Below the pieces are notes generated by a model. It worked only from the letters and a program-made list of their open reading frames with translations. It was not told the DNA's origin and ran no database searches. 64,000 nucleotides of DNA from Stenopsyche tienmushanensis (lineage: Eukaryota > Arthropoda > Insecta > Trichoptera > Stenopsychidae). Both the position numbers and the translations under genes were made by a program. Shown piece after piece: positions 24,051-37,060 of this stretch (position 1 is its first letter; every line of letters begins with the position of its first letter). The stretch covers positions 434,001 through 498,000 of the forward strand of contig WACJ01000076.1 of assembly GCA_008973525.1 (NCBI GenBank), written 5' to 3'.

Positions 24051-25474
24051 TATAGAACATTTTCCACGACAATTTTTATATAATTTTCTATTAATTTGCA
24101 TACATGCTGTATTTTTTTTCTTATAGATTTGTTTTTCGTTGTTTTTACAAAGTTTAGGTGAGTTTTGAAAGAAAAAGAATCATTGTAACGATTCATTAGC
24201 GGAATGAAGAGATGGCGTTTCACATCGAATGTAGTGGTGATATATTTTTATTTCTTTATAAACGACAGTGTTTTTTTTTTGTACTCTGATTGAGTGACGC
24301 AATATATCGATGAAATTTACGACTCGGAATTATTTTATTGCTCTTTTTGACGTTTGATGATAAAAAGGTAGTTGTTCCCGCGGCGAAGAAACTTCTCCCG
24401 GGAAGGTGAACGCGAAATAAATATATTTTATAAATCAGCAGATCAGAATCGATGCAATAAATAGTCGTTTGCCAATAAACATTATTCTTCGCGGCGATAA
24501 ATCAAAGTTGCGCCCGCCGGCGGAGGAAATAATATTTTTTGATTGTGCAAATAAAAAATAATATATCATTCTCTTTTATTGCATAAAAACATGTTTATGA
24601 CTTCTTAACGCGACTTGGCTGGGGTGGGTCGAAACTACCGCCTGGTAATCTACTCACGACTTTCCCTATAAAATACTGCGATACGGTACCGATTCATCCT
24701 CTTATATGCATTTCATTCCCTCTCTCTATTTTTAATATTCAGGATACGATGCCTTTTAAGCCTATTCCAACTTGAATCAAATATTGATTTATATTAAAGA
24801 AAATATTTTTTTGGGTGCTGTGTGTATCGCAATTTTGTTTAGATTTATATATTTTAAATATTAATCCGGATTGAAAACACATCTGACATAAAATAGTATT
24901 TATTTATTATGTTTATTGGGGAAGCTTTTTCATAAAATATTTCTTTTAATGGCTGTGGAAAGTTTTCCAAGAGAAGAGACAGTCATAGAAATAGAAGCAA
25001 TGAAGTATGTTTGCCAATGAATAGCAGGAGGAAACCTGCATAGATTATTCCGAAGCGATTGACGTACGGCATTCTCACTAATGAAATCAAAAATATTTTT
25101 ATTTATATATTAATTTTGAAGCCACAAAAATCAATTGGGATAAATCAAGAGAATTGAAGAATTGTCAAAAAAAATTAGGCAAATCTTTTAACAATCAGTT
25201 TATATCGAGACACGGTTCAAGAAACACCTACTTTGGTATCACTAGAATGTAAGCAAAATGAACTATGTTTATTCTTATTTATAAACAATGCCAAAGCTAA
25301 TGATCAATTCATAATAAGACTGAAAACCAGAATTTAATATGTAGGTAGTCTTGCGATTAAGCTGTCAATTAGTATCTCAAGTATTTTCTCAAAATTTGTT
25401 AGATTACAGCGGCTATTAGTAAAATCTATCGAATTTATTGTAAATTATTTAATATTTTATGACAAATTATTATA
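24051..25474. other. Intergenic, no recognised gene
   Basis: Two short GC-balanced patches (24365-24420 with CCCGCGGCGAAG, and 24485-24525) in AT-rich sequence might be regulatory. No ORF or repeat assignable. Confidence 0.35.
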
Positions 25475-26694
25475 AAATATTATAGCGTTGAAAAACGTGT
25501 GCGAATCAATCTATTTTATTTTTAAATTCAATGCTTCCATCGAGAATAGTTTCGCCAAAAATCATCTTTGGTGACGATTTTTGGATAAATGGACATATGA
25601 ACAAGCAAAATACACTTACATCATTTTTTGTGCGGTAGATGCGTTCCGCGGAAAATCGCACAAAAAGAAATCGTACAAAAAAAGCTATGACTTCCTTGAA
25701 TTTTAAAAACCGCATAACTTTGAAACAGCTATATAAAAATATATTTAAAATCGCATAAAAAAACAGGAAAATAATCGGGCAATTAAAAAATAACATTTTT
25801 GGAAACATTTAAAGGACGTCTTGCATCATTGGTAAAATTTTAAGGATATCTGACATCTGGGATCTCAAATGACAGACGTCCAAACAAGCATTTCTTGGTC
25901 AAAATATATATAAGAACCGCTGCACTAGATAAATACTAATACAATATAATTCATAATTAGAAAAGATGTCACTATAGTCCCTAATTAAAAAATAAAAAAA
26001 ACACAAAATTGTGATTGTTTAAAAAAATATTCAGTCAAGCCATTTTTTGGCCTTATCTTGTCACAGTTTTAATTTTTTTTAATAAATTTATATATAAATC
26101 TGGAAGGAATAATAGAAGGTTACATAGAAAAGATTCGTACGATCAATATTTAAAAAAATCTAAACCAGAATAAAGGGCGTGGCCGTAATTCAGCGATAGC
26201 AGATGCAATATGATTTACCCTGTCCCAAATTATATTTTTTTTAGAAATTTTGGTTAATGTTGATGATTTATTACCTATTTTTATCCAAAATATCCTGATA
26301 CGCACTCTTTATAAAATTTAAAAAAATAAAAATTGCTTTAAAAAACCGCATAACTTCGAAATCGCACAAAAAAAGTCGCACAAAAAGATGTTTTGATCGT
26401 AGCCAGATTTGGAACAATACCAATTTATATGAGATACACCAGCACCAAATGCATGCGGAGAAAGTTGATGTTTGGTGCGGATTTTGGTCTGGTAGAAGCA
26501 TCGGTCTGCACATTGAAAATTAAACCTTCTGAATACTTGTCACCAAGCAAAGCCGCTGCAAATATTTAAATTATGTTATACTTTTTATTTAATGCCATAA
26601 AATATTATTTTAAATAAAATTAAAATTGAGTTAATAATGTACACAACTTATTTTATTTTTTTTGAAAATTGGGCGCTCTTATCGAAAAAAAGGT
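25475..26694 (+). pseudogene. Tc1/mariner-type element T, copy 2, split by a MITE
   Basis: The left part (25475-25612) carries VEKRVRI and PKIIFGDDFWINGHMNKQN-like coding, the first catalytic region. The right part (26400-26694) resumes with CQIW-like coding and a VDVWCGFWSGRSIGLHIEN segment, matching the family's VTVWCGFWSGGIIGPYFFEN. Between them lies GTGCG MITE copy F. The T element's 3' untranslated part and a degraded terminal repeat (GCGCTCTTATCG) follow. Stops and frameshifts make it inactive. Confidence 0.75.
25613..26399 (-). mobile_element. GTGCG-family MITE, copy F, nested in element T
   Basis: 787 bp, flanked by TA at 25611-25612 and 26400-26401. Ends are CACTTACATCATTTTTTGTG and, on the other strand, CGATCAAAACATCTTTTTGTG-like. 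Interior landmarks run in the minus direction (GCGGTAGATGCGTTCCGCGG hairpin at left, GCATAACTTCGAAATCGCAC at right). Removing it with one TA restores the reading NKQNSQIW across the junction in the host transposase, confirming TA duplication. Confidence 0.9.
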
Positions 26695-26724
26695 GAGGTT
26701 AAATATTGACACAATTTAAATTTT

Positions 26725-27030
26725 TCTAGTCATCTACAATTTAAAAAATATTATGATTTCTATTTAATTAAAATTTCGCTATAGTTCATATTCCAAAAAT
26801 ATTTTTTTTCACAAAATGGCGACTTTTAAAAAAAAATTTTTTTGGCAGTTTATGGTTTTAATTTTTTTTTAAATATTTAAAAACCAAATTTTGATATAAA
26901 TCTGGTAGGAGCTATAACATGTCAACTGCGTTTAAAAAAGTAATTCTGCTAGGATCACTAAAATAGCTATAATTCCGAAAATAATTGGAATTTTGGAAAT
27001 TTCTTCTGAGAATTTATTCTTAAAAGTCTT
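26725..27030 (-). repeat. GTGCG-family-related fragment G
   Basis: Shares with 47468-47960 the left part (AGTCATCTACAATTT, TTTCACAAAATGGCGACTTT) and with full copies the interior (ATTTTGATATAAATCTGGTA, CACTAAAATAGCTATAATTCC). No terminal repeats seen. Confidence 0.65.
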
Positions 27031-28569
27031 AAAACTCCATAGATTGATTTTCTTATGTATATGATAGATCTAAAATGTTTAATCGGAGACATAAATACAA
27101 AAATAACGCAAAATTGTATCGTCGTGATTTTTCAAATTAATATGTAATAATATCATCTAAATTAAAAATAAACATGTTTAAATAGATCCAGATTACAGCA
27201 GTGGCACTCCCCAAAATTCGTTTCCAACTAGCGTTATGGATAATACAAGGAGAAACGATATTATGCAAATTTAACGAACATTATTTATGGATGAACTTTA
27301 TCTGACGGGATGACGCAACGAATCTGATGCTGGAATCGTGAATCTGATCGTCCTTACCGAAGTTCGGCTTCCCGAAGAAAATAAGGTGTCATAAAACTTA
27401 ATGTATGTACCTTCCACCCTTATACTTCCATACCGCACAAAATATCCCGACCGTGAATTGTATCCTGCGAAATTCATCACCGATAAGAAAAACATAAAAA
27501 TGATTTATGCTGAAAAAAAAATCACAACGTATTTGTGGTGCTTTTTCAATACATTTTTATAAAAATAATGACGTATGCGGTATTAATCCGCGTTTTATAA
27601 AAATGATGCAAGAATTTATGAAGGGTGTACGTTTTTCTCAAAGCGCTGTTATGCCTTAATGATTGTAGTTATATATCAAGTTTATTTCGATCACGTACAA
27701 GAATAATATTCATTATCTGCGTCACGTTACGCAGTTAACTTTCACGTTAAATGAATGACGCCTCTGAACATACTAAGACTTACACCTGTTCTATTTATAT
27801 TGTATAAAATACATTTACCAGTGATTCTCAATAGTTTTATTTGTATTTCAATCAGAAAGTTGTGTTGATTTTGTATTATTAAAGCTATGATATTTGGCTG
27901 TTAATTTATCGTATAGATAAATTATGGAGAAAAATGTAATATAAATCGATTTAGATCAAATTTTAAAGTTTTCCAAGTAATAATATAGATTTTTTCACAA
28001 ATTTGAATTTAAGGAAATTTCAAAATAAGAAAATGAAAGTAAGCAGTTTCCATGGAAAGGTTTGAAGCCGAAGGAAATTCTTGAAACACTCACAATTCTG
28101 TAATTTAGTGGATGCTGTAAAATGTAAGGCCAGGTGGAGGGGGCACTTTATTTCCACAGGGTGTTCTTTTCTTATCTTGCGGCGGTGTCTTTTCCTTAAA
28201 GTGCGAACGTGACTGTCATCTGTTTCAGGACTGCTTGAATATTCTCTACTTGTCCTTTGTACGGTGTGCACTGGATACCACCGCACGAAAAGGACCTCTT
28301 GCAACATGACATGAGGACACTTATCAGATTTTTAAAAAAATGATGTAATATATTGCTTATATATAAAATATCAGGGCTATCGAAAAATATTCGACGGAAA
28401 CATCTTTGTAAATTATTTTATTTATAAAACTATTATTAAATATTATTTTTATATAACAGATTTTTATATTGTTAAGATATTTATGATGAAATGATAACAG
28501 TTGGAAGATGTCAATATTAATGTATTAGTTCCAGAAATTTAAATCGGGCAATAGAAGCTTAAGGAATGA
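27031..28569. other. Intergenic with two GC-balanced patches
   Basis: Patches at 27295-27480 and 28020-28315 are less AT-rich. On the minus strand at 28020-28307 a 95-codon frame contains a basic stretch (HVRTLRKRHRRKIRKEHP) preceded by Ser-rich sequence. It could be a lost exon but lacks clear splice sites. Confidence 0.3.
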
Positions 28570-29000
28570 AGCAAAAACTATAAAAAACAGTCCCTTTTTG
28601 AATGAAACCGGAAAAAAATATAACAGCACAAGTTTATTGTCAATAATTAGAAGCTTTGTATCAAAAATTAAAAGAAAAACGTCTGTATTTATTCAATAGA
28701 AAACGATACCGTTTCATGATAATGTGCGCCCTTATAAAGCAAAATTGACTCTGGATAAAATACAGGAATTGAACTAGGAAGAGTTATAACATCTTCCTTA
28801 TTCACTTGATTTCACCTTGACGGATTTATACCTATTTAGGTTCCTGAGGGAAAAAAATTCTAAAATGCAACTGAAGTGGAAATACATTTAAAATCGTTTT
28901 TTTTTCGAAACCGGAAAGTTTTTTTTACAAAAAAGGCATCGAAATACTGCCAAAGTAATGGAAAGATATTTTGGATAACGAACGGAATTATATTTTATAA
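28570..29000 (+). pseudogene. Mariner transposase C-terminal fossil
   Basis: In broken plus-strand frames: ITAQVYCQ, LYQKLKEKRLYLFNRK, a decayed FHHDNARPHTAKLTL equivalent (FMIMCALIKQN region), a SPDLAPTDYHLF equivalent, then FFLQKRHRNTAKVMERYFG, equivalent to FYKKGIEKLP.RW. This covers the last two catalytic Asp motifs. Multiple stops. The same family as the fragment at 32188-32312. Confidence 0.7.
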
Positions 29001-29224
29001 TATTGCATATAAAATCTTTTTTATTGATGCATTTAAACATATTTTATTTAATACGAGAATACTTTTAGGTCTACCTAATATTTTTAATATAACATCCCAG
29101 TCGGAAGTTGCTACTACAAATTTCCAATCAATATTTTAATTGAAATTATTACAAAAGTTATTATCAATTGATTATAAAGGACATGATATAAATATATGAC
29201 ATATCTTAAAATATACAAAAATGA

Positions 29225-29440
29225 ATTGGGTTTTGTTCGTTTGAAATGCGCTGCCATACAATTATTCAGATTCTAATAAAACTTCGTCCACTTATTGCTA
29301 AAAATTTTGCGAGTAACATAAACATAGTTTAATATATAAAAATCAATGTTTATTTGTCCGTATTTAATGCGTTGCCATACCGTTCATTCGATTGCGATAA
29401 AACTTTGCCAACTTATTGTTTGCACTTATACTACTTGATG
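29225..29440 (-). repeat. 121-bp tandem dimer, locus 2 (inverted)
   Basis: Two units with GCGCTGCCATAC at 29248 and GCGTTGCCATAC at 29369, again spaced 121 bp. Each has AATAAAACTT(C/T)G(T/C)CCACTTATTG-like sequence. Orientation is opposite to the dimer at 9591-9840. Confidence 0.8.
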
Positions 29441-32187
29441 TGTTAACCTTGATTTAAGTGATATTATTGGTGTTTATTAATAATAAATATCGTTCGTATT
29501 GTATGGAAAATAATCATATTTGATGGAAAAGAGAAAAGCATGAAGAGAAAATGAAATAAGGAATTCTTAATAAAAAAATATTCCATAATTCCGTCAAATA
29601 AAGTGAAGCAAATTACCTTTTTAATGTATGATTTGCAACAACAACGATTGTTATAATAAAATTTCAAATTTAAAATTGTGAAATATATTATAAAGATATT
29701 TGTAACAATACAAATATGTACTCACATGGACAGCATAACCACTATTTGTAAGATCTCAACCGCTACTGAGGTAATATCGAGAATCAATTCAATATAAGCG
29801 AGGTTGTTAAAATTAATTGACAACCATTAATCTTTTATGGTTAAAAATCTCCGATTTCCAATTGAGTTTTCTATTTAGACCGCATATATCAAATGTATTG
29901 ACATTGCATAATATGAATAAATTATTTATAATAAAAAAACGGCGTGCAAAGTCGAATGTGAATTCAGTTAGTTTCGGGTCTGCAAATTGTTGCATAAAAA
30001 TTGTATTTAATAATAGTTTTATAAATAAAATAATTTACAGCATAAGATCTCATAATACGCGAATTCTTTTCGATATCCCTAATAAATCAGTGCTAATGTG
30101 CAATTTTTTCAAGTCTCCGAAAACACTACGTTCGCTCTCAAATCGCGAGAAGTAAAGGATTTCTCGGTAAGGCAAAGAGATAGAAGATAGAACGTAAACG
30201 ACAGTTAAGGTAACTACACAAGAAGGCGTATAAGTACTAGAAATATGAAGCAACACCTTGATATATATTCGGCTCATCCCGAAAATGTTCCCTTTGAGCA
30301 TCGCCCAAAGGGTCTACATTCGCGTATTAAATTACACAGCGACACGAGGGCAGGGCAAACCGTTTCGCTTAATTTGGCATTGTAATCTATTAACCGGAGC
30401 CCGCAGAGAAAGGGGATGAAAGGGAGAAGAAATGTTTCGAATAAAATTTGATAGGCGGAATGAAACGCATCCGCAATATGAAACACGATTAATCGGCTTA
30501 TTTATCATACTTGCACTCTAAAAATTCAACAGTATTCTTAAAGCATAGGAAAAATAATTTTGAAACGTTTGACGCTTGCGCGTTTCCATAATCTTCGACA
30601 TTTTACCATAAGGAGAATACGCTCTTATCCTGAATATCCAATATGATTTTGGAAAAATATTTCCCGACCGAAGGTTTAGCTTAAGGCTATCTCGAACGGT
30701 TCACTCCCTCCGTAACCAATATGTAAAATAATACACAGAGCGTCCAGCGATCGAGTCTCAAGGGGCCATTTTTCCAAAATCAATTCTCGACACTCTGAAA
30801 ATAAGGACAGTACACATACAACAAAATAGGGATTCGTATACCAAAAATAATATTTTTGCGCTTGAAATGAATATAATATTTATAGGGACGCGCTAATCTT
30901 TGCTCGTGAAATAGTGACCATAACTTAGTTTGATTATGTTTGTGCACATGCTATCATTTAGTTTCCACATGAAGTTTCCTAGAAAGCACCTTTTGGTGTG
31001 TGAACCAAACCATATTTCAACCTCTGTCCAGCCGCACATATTTACATGGAATGAACTTATGCAAGTTGGTAATAAAATTTATGTCTCATATATTCTCGTC
31101 GACTATAAATACAATAAGCCTCGAGAGCATTACCATAAATGGATGTCCATTTTAGGAAAACGGGAAGAGAAATACAGGAGATGATTTGCTGGCTTTTATC
31201 AATCGAATCGGTTATATTTAAAATTATTTGGAAACAATATGCGCATTAAAACTTGAAAAAAGAGTTGTAAATATGTTTATTTGATAAAAACGTGACCAAA
31301 AGTGTATCATATTAAAATTACATAGATCTTTATGAATACTATTATACTAATATTCTCTAAAACTGCCTAAATATTATTATTTTTAAAGCAAAGAGGGATT
31401 TTTATAAATTTAATTGCATGAGGTTAAGAGCTTGGGAAGTTTTCCAGAAAATTACAGTGTGTACATTGTAATGTACAAATGAGCTGAAACGTTGTAAAAT
31501 ATTATTTTATTTAGATAATTGATAAACAGATTTATAAATACGATGTATTACAATTACAAAACTTCATTATATAATATTACAAAATATTAAATATATGACA
31601 AAGATTTTTTTACTTGAAAAATATAATGTTTTTCAAATTAAATTATTATCAATATCATCTTTGTCTTCGTTATTTAGTGATTCAACCTAAGAAATATTAT
31701 ATTTGCATCTAAAATTCTGCCCCAAATATCTTTATGTAATGGCATGTGATTTGAAGGCTCTAAAGAATTTATATTAAAAAAATATAATTTCTAATTTGCA
31801 TAAAAATTAATTATGTTATATCATAATGACTATTTTTTGAATTATTACAAGTAAATTGACAAATCAAGCTAATCTCGAAACCGTGTTTACATTTGACTGT
31901 GCACAAATTTTAATCTCGAATTACAGTGAATAACCTTAAAAATCGTGGAGGAATTGGAGGAGTTTATCCGATAAAATGTATTTGTTTAAGATCATATCAA
32001 AATAATATTTTTTTTCCATTTGCTTGATAAATTCTCATACATCTTAATTTTTGCATCTTTAATGGCAGCACTGGCAATACAAACTGAATGAATAAGATGT
32101 GCACCACAATATACAAAAGGTTCCAAACACAATCATATGTAAAGTAGTCTGCAAAAAGCATTTAAAATTATTGTACATTACAATGTA
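29441..32187. other. Intergenic, no recognised gene
   Basis: Sequence at about 30040-31190 is GC-balanced with several 70-112-codon frames on both strands and no recognisable domain, consistent with non-coding or regulatory DNA. The flanks are very AT-rich. Confidence 0.35.
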
Positions 32188-32312
32188 CACAGGGATTTTA
32201 AGAGTTAATTTACGTATTTTATCCAGAGTCAATTTTGGTTTATAAGGGCGCGGATTATCATGAAACAGTAACGTCTTCTTTCTGTTGAACAAATACGGAA
32301 ATTTCTGCAACC
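32188..32312 (-). pseudogene. Mariner transposase fragment
   Basis: Minus-strand frame reads QKFPYLFNRKKTLLFHDNPR then KPKLTLDKIRKLTL, matching the mariner LVNRK.VLFHHDNARPHTA region with the second catalytic Asp. Nearly identical in content to 28680-28775. The frame runs on into unrelated sequence. Confidence 0.75.
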
Positions 32313-33164
32313 AATATTAGTATCTTCGTATTTCGTTAGTTTGGGGTTCTATAAATTGTATCCTTAACGTTAAAACATATCTGTGGCACAAATATCATGT
32401 TTATTAATAGTTCTACAAATAAAATATAAAGATCCATCAGTGTATCAAATACAAATTGAATTCAAACAACAGGCCTCAAAATTTACGAATACTTTCGGGT
32501 TATCCTAATATTTGGAACTTGCTTTTTTGATGTGTCAAAAACGAATTTAGTATTTTTTTATTATGAATTTTATAAAAAATAGTTCTAATAAATCAAATTT
32601 AAATGAGTTTAATGATTTTTTAAATTTAAAATTCAATGAAATATTTGATATTTTGTATTGGTATTATTTAATGTTTTTCGAGAGTGGAATAATTGAAGTG
32701 TGATTTGACGTAGTTGATATTGAAGAAGAGTAGGGTTTGGGCGAGGTGGGTAGTTTGATTTATGTGGAGGGTGTGGAGGCAGGGCCGCAGCAGCATAAGG
32801 GCGGGCGCCCGTATACGAGGTGACCCCTAATACTGATCTTGCCGCCCACTATTTATGAAAAGCGCTTTGCTTCTTGCATATGTATGTGGCGTACGGTATT
32901 CCATATTGCTTCTTATCAAACGGCGCTCGCTCACAAAATGAAAAATTGACCCTGCCCGGTCGAGGACGTAAACCAAGATTGTATATGAAATTGCCTCCGA
33001 AAAAACTCATTTCGATTTTTCCATCGCCTTCGGTTCTGCTACCCCAAATATAATACATCTAAAAAAGTTTATGGATTCGCGCAACAAAAAAATTCCCTAT
33101 AAAATGATGGAAATATCGCATTTTTCTTTTGAAAAGCCTTTCTAATGAATCGCCTAAATCTATA
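32313..33164. other. Intergenic with GC-rich patch
   Basis: The patch 32730-33060 includes GGGCGGGCGCCCGTATACG and a 69-codon minus frame (32849-33058, GLRPRPGRVNFSFCERAPFD). This type of sequence often belongs to hAT-like repeats, but I cannot place it. Confidence 0.3.
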
Positions 33165-33928
33165 CACTCAAACTTATTTTTGTGCGACTTTTTTCTGTGC
33201 GATTTCAAAGTTATGCGGTTTTTTTTAAACATTTTTTTAAATTTCATTAAGAGTTCGTATCGAGATATTATGGATAAAATAGAAAATAAATTATCAACAC
33301 TAACCGAAATTTGAAAAAAATATATAATTTGGGAATGTGTAAATCATATTGCATCTGTTATTTATCCGCCTTTATTCTGGATTAGATTTTCGAAAAAATT
33401 GATTTCGATTTTTTTGTCATTTCTCAATGTTTCAACTGTTATAGAAATACATTCTTCAAAGGAATTTCCAAAATTCCAACTACTTACAAAGCTATAGTTA
33501 TTTTAGTGAGGTGGCAACATGGCCGGTCCTACCATAATGAAATCTTTTAACGCGTTTTTATCAAAACTATTTTTTTCAACGCGGTTGACATCATATCTCA
33601 AATTTTAATTAATTAATTTACTTTTCAAATTCATTTTTTAACTATTTAAAAAAAAAAACTGTGACAAAATAAGGGCAAAAATGGCTCGACTGAAATTTTA
33701 TCAATGATGCAAGGCGCCCTTCAAATGTTATTTTTTAATTGCCTTATTGTTTTCCTGTTTTTGTATTAACTTTTTTTTGTGCGATTTTGGATATATTTCA
33801 TATAGCTGTTTCAAAGTTATGCGGTTTTTAAAGTTCATGGAACGCATCTTTACTTTTTTTTATGTAAGTCATAGCTTTTTTGTACAATTTTACGCGGAAC
33901 GCATTTACCGCAAAAAAAGGTTTATGTG
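33165..33928 (+). mobile_element. GTGCG-family MITE, copy H
   Basis: 764 bp with TA on both sides (33163-33164 and 33929-33930). Left end CACTCAAACTTATTTTTGTG; right end GCAAAAAAAGGTTTATGTG. All interior landmarks present, including GCATCTGTTATTTATCC (deleted relative to B) and TTCAAAGTTATGCGG. No coding capacity. Confidence 0.88.
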
Positions 33929-34404
33929 TATTAGGAATACCAGAAATGATAAAGCACTGCTTTTTGGCTCTAATTTATGATATGCAAATTACGTAGAAAA
34001 CATGTCTTGCTGTATTCAGTTAGCCTACTTTTGTGCATCATCTCTATAGAAGTAGACGCTACAGAAGGGTTAATTGTATTATAGGGATAAAATGTCAAAT
34101 TTTAGACTTTAGACATATCAAATATTAAATCATTTTTAAACTGGAATAAAATTGCCAATTGTATTAGGTCCTTGCCACACTATTAAGTATAGATGAATTT
34201 AAAAAATATTATATTAGTAATGTGAATAGAATATGCAGGGTAGGGTATACATTATTTTCAGCTGACAAGCTGTTACTTTACATTTTATGAATTTAAACAA
34301 TACGTTTTGCCAAAAAAAACAACATTTATAACACTTTTAAGCCAAAATTAACACTTAAATCACATCCAGCAGAATATTATAGTATAATCAACTTTGCGTT
34401 ATTA
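33929..34404. other. Intergenic, nothing recognised
   Basis: AT-rich sequence between the MITE copy H and the mariner fragment. The 5' half of that mariner may lie here but is not recognisable. Confidence 0.3.
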
Positions 34405-34600
34405 AAACCAGATGAAACGATTACTGTTGAGATTTAGTATCAACAATTGAAGCTAAAGATCAACCAGAAGAAGTTAACTCTTCAACACGACAATGCGCAC
34501 CCACACACTATTATCCGAGATAAAAATCAGGAGTTAATCTCTCTTTAATTTTAATCTATTCGATTTGCTTTGGATTTGATTATTATTTCTTAAAAAATAT
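34405..34600 (+). pseudogene. Mariner transposase fragment
   Basis: Plus-strand reading LKPDETITVEI then YQQLKLKINQ and KKLTLQHDNAHPHTIIRDK matches the second catalytic Asp region (HHDNARPHT). A decayed YSPDLAPSDYHLF equivalent follows at about 34555. One stop separates the pieces. Confidence 0.75.
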
Positions 34601-37060
34601 ATTGTTGCTTCACCTTATAATAAATTTATTCCACTTTCCTAATACAAAATGCGGCAGGTAAAATACTTTATTTAAAAAATATATAAGACCAACAGAATAA
34701 GCGAAATTAGTGTAATTATTTTTTTAATGTTATAGAAAAACCTTTAAAGATTTTGTTTATTGTATTTATAAAATTATATCCTTAAGGTAGCTTCAGTTGC
34801 GGTCAATGCATTGAAGCATTTCACTAGGCTGCAGCATGGAAACTTCCTTGTTTTACATTAATTATAGTAATAATGGCGACAGTATGTTATATACTAGAAG
34901 ATTCATTAAATATTTTGAATAATTTAAATACTAAAAAAAATTAATAGAACCAGAATCGAGCGGATTTTCTTTGTATATAGATTGATTTTTGAAAGTGTAT
35001 GAACCTACTGTGGCATATATATAGCAGATGATCCCCAACAACCCTTATATGAATTAATTTTATGGTGTTTTTGATATGTTTTTAGAACCTTCTCCATTAA
35101 TATAAAAACGCCATAAAACTCGGATTATATTAGATTCAGGTCTAAATGCACTAATAAAAGTGCGGACCCCAAAAGACGAATAGACAAGTAGCTATTAATT
35201 TGATTGAGTGAGTAATTTGTCTCTTCTTATTTGAATTTAACAAAACGATTGTGAATCATCGATAGCGAAATAGCAAATCGGGACGGGTGTCGAAGAAATA
35301 GTGTGCCATTTGTTTGCGCAGACGAAATACGAACAAGTTTTTCCTTTTAGACAGATTATAAGACGAGAGCAATAAGACAGAGTGTATTTCTCAACAATAT
35401 GCACAATCCGAACCAAATTCCAGACACAATATGATACATGTGCTTGTTTTGCTCCAATAGAACTCTAGCATATTTCAAACAAACAATTCACCATTCGGTA
35501 TAACTTTCTATTCAACTAAAACCTTTATCATGGCACCCAGCATTCGTCTGCGAGATTCTATACACATTTTTCATATTACAAACAGGATCAAAATTATTTT
35601 ATAAAAGCGATCATTTTAGTGGCGTTAAAATGCCTGTAAATTTTTTAGGTTTTTAAAGAAATTTCGTATTATGCTTTGAACTAGTACTTAAATTGGCTTG
35701 AATTCTAAATGTATAAAAACTTTTTTAAATAATATAATAAACAAAAACATTTCATATTTAAATTACCTAAGGGTTTCTTTTTTATTACTATTAATAATAT
35801 GCTTGGGTTGTAAAGTATGTATCAGGGATTCGAACCGTTATTTTTTTATTTCGGTTTTGGTTTCGATTGCGTTCCAAATATTAACATCAATTCGATTAAA
35901 GTTTTCATTCTGGGATTTTTTTATCCACGTTTTGCACACAACAAGTTTGAGAACAAAAATGCATCCAAGATTTTAAAACCAAGAGTCTATACGTAGCATA
36001 AAACCACCCAAACGCGCGCTTATTTTATTATATATTACACAACGTTTATCGCAACCTTTTAACGAAAAAATTCCTTTAACAAATGATGAGAAAATCAAGG
36101 CATACAATCAACTTTCCCTAGAAGCTAAGAAGTTTAACTTTTGCCTGGAGAGAATCTAATGCATTTAATTTTTTCGTTCAAACTAAAATGAGTATTTATG
36201 ATTTGCAAGATTCGAGGTGTGAAGGTTGGACTAATTTTCAATCACATTTGAGCGCCATTCCATCGCGTGTATTGGCTATATATTTCAATCTCGAACAAAT
36301 AAAAAGCATTTAGCAAAACGGTCGCCCCCGGCTAGTGCGGTCTTCATATGAGGTACGGCTCCATTTGTGAGATTAAATTTGTGATGCATTGTCGCGCTAA
36401 AATGAGCTGTCACATATGCCCGACACCATCGACCGCTTCTCAACCTAATCATATATTTAATATTCAAACTCTCTTATCTATATTAGGCTGTGGAAACATA
36501 TTTGCCATAGTCTTTAGTCTTTAATCTATCAAAATTTTTATCATTTTGATAAAAGAAGCACAAAATTAAAGAGATAATTGCGGAATATGAAATTCATATC
36601 ATATGAAGATTCGGCCTTAAGACGACGAAAAGACTTCTTAAAACCAAAGAGGGAAATTGAAAACATGCATCAAAAACTAAAGATTAAACAGTCAAATTTA
36701 AAAAATAGACATTGGGTCCATACTGTTTCAACCAATCAGTCAGTTTCAAATGAAATGCTTTAAATACCGAAATGTTACCCCGTTCACCTTATTTGCTGCT
36801 TTACAATAAATTTTGACTTATTTCGTCGCTTGAAGTACTTATTAAGGAATAATTCCGGAAATAAGTCAAGGCAATTCAATGACTTGAAGAATTTATTGAT
36901 TCTAAAAGTTCAAAGTTAAAAGTTGATTGAATAAATTTTGGTTTTGTAAAATTTATGGCGATTTAATTCACACCTATGAATTTCGAACGCTCATGTGTTA
37001 CGCCCTAATAGTAAATCCTACACAATATTAACATACTAGAATCATCTAGAATTATTATTA
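34601..37060. other. Intergenic, no recognised gene
   Basis: AT-rich. A 61-codon plus frame at 36578-36763 (RRRKDFLKPKREIENMHQKL) is Lys/Glu-rich and could form a coiled coil, as in THAP/P-element proteins, but the match is too weak to call. Confidence 0.35.

Noticed and set aside
30040..30490. Several 70-112-codon ORFs on both strands
   Set aside because: Mutually overlapping on opposite strands, with no recognisable product or splice structure.
35815..35840. GGTTCGAATCCC on the minus strand, like a tRNA T-loop
   Set aside because: The T stem does not pair beyond two bases and no acceptor, D or anticodon arm can be drawn around it.
36578..36763. Possible THAP/P-element coiled-coil fragment
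   Set aside because: Only generic Lys/Glu-rich similarity; no THAP zinc-binding residues or further transposase pieces nearby.
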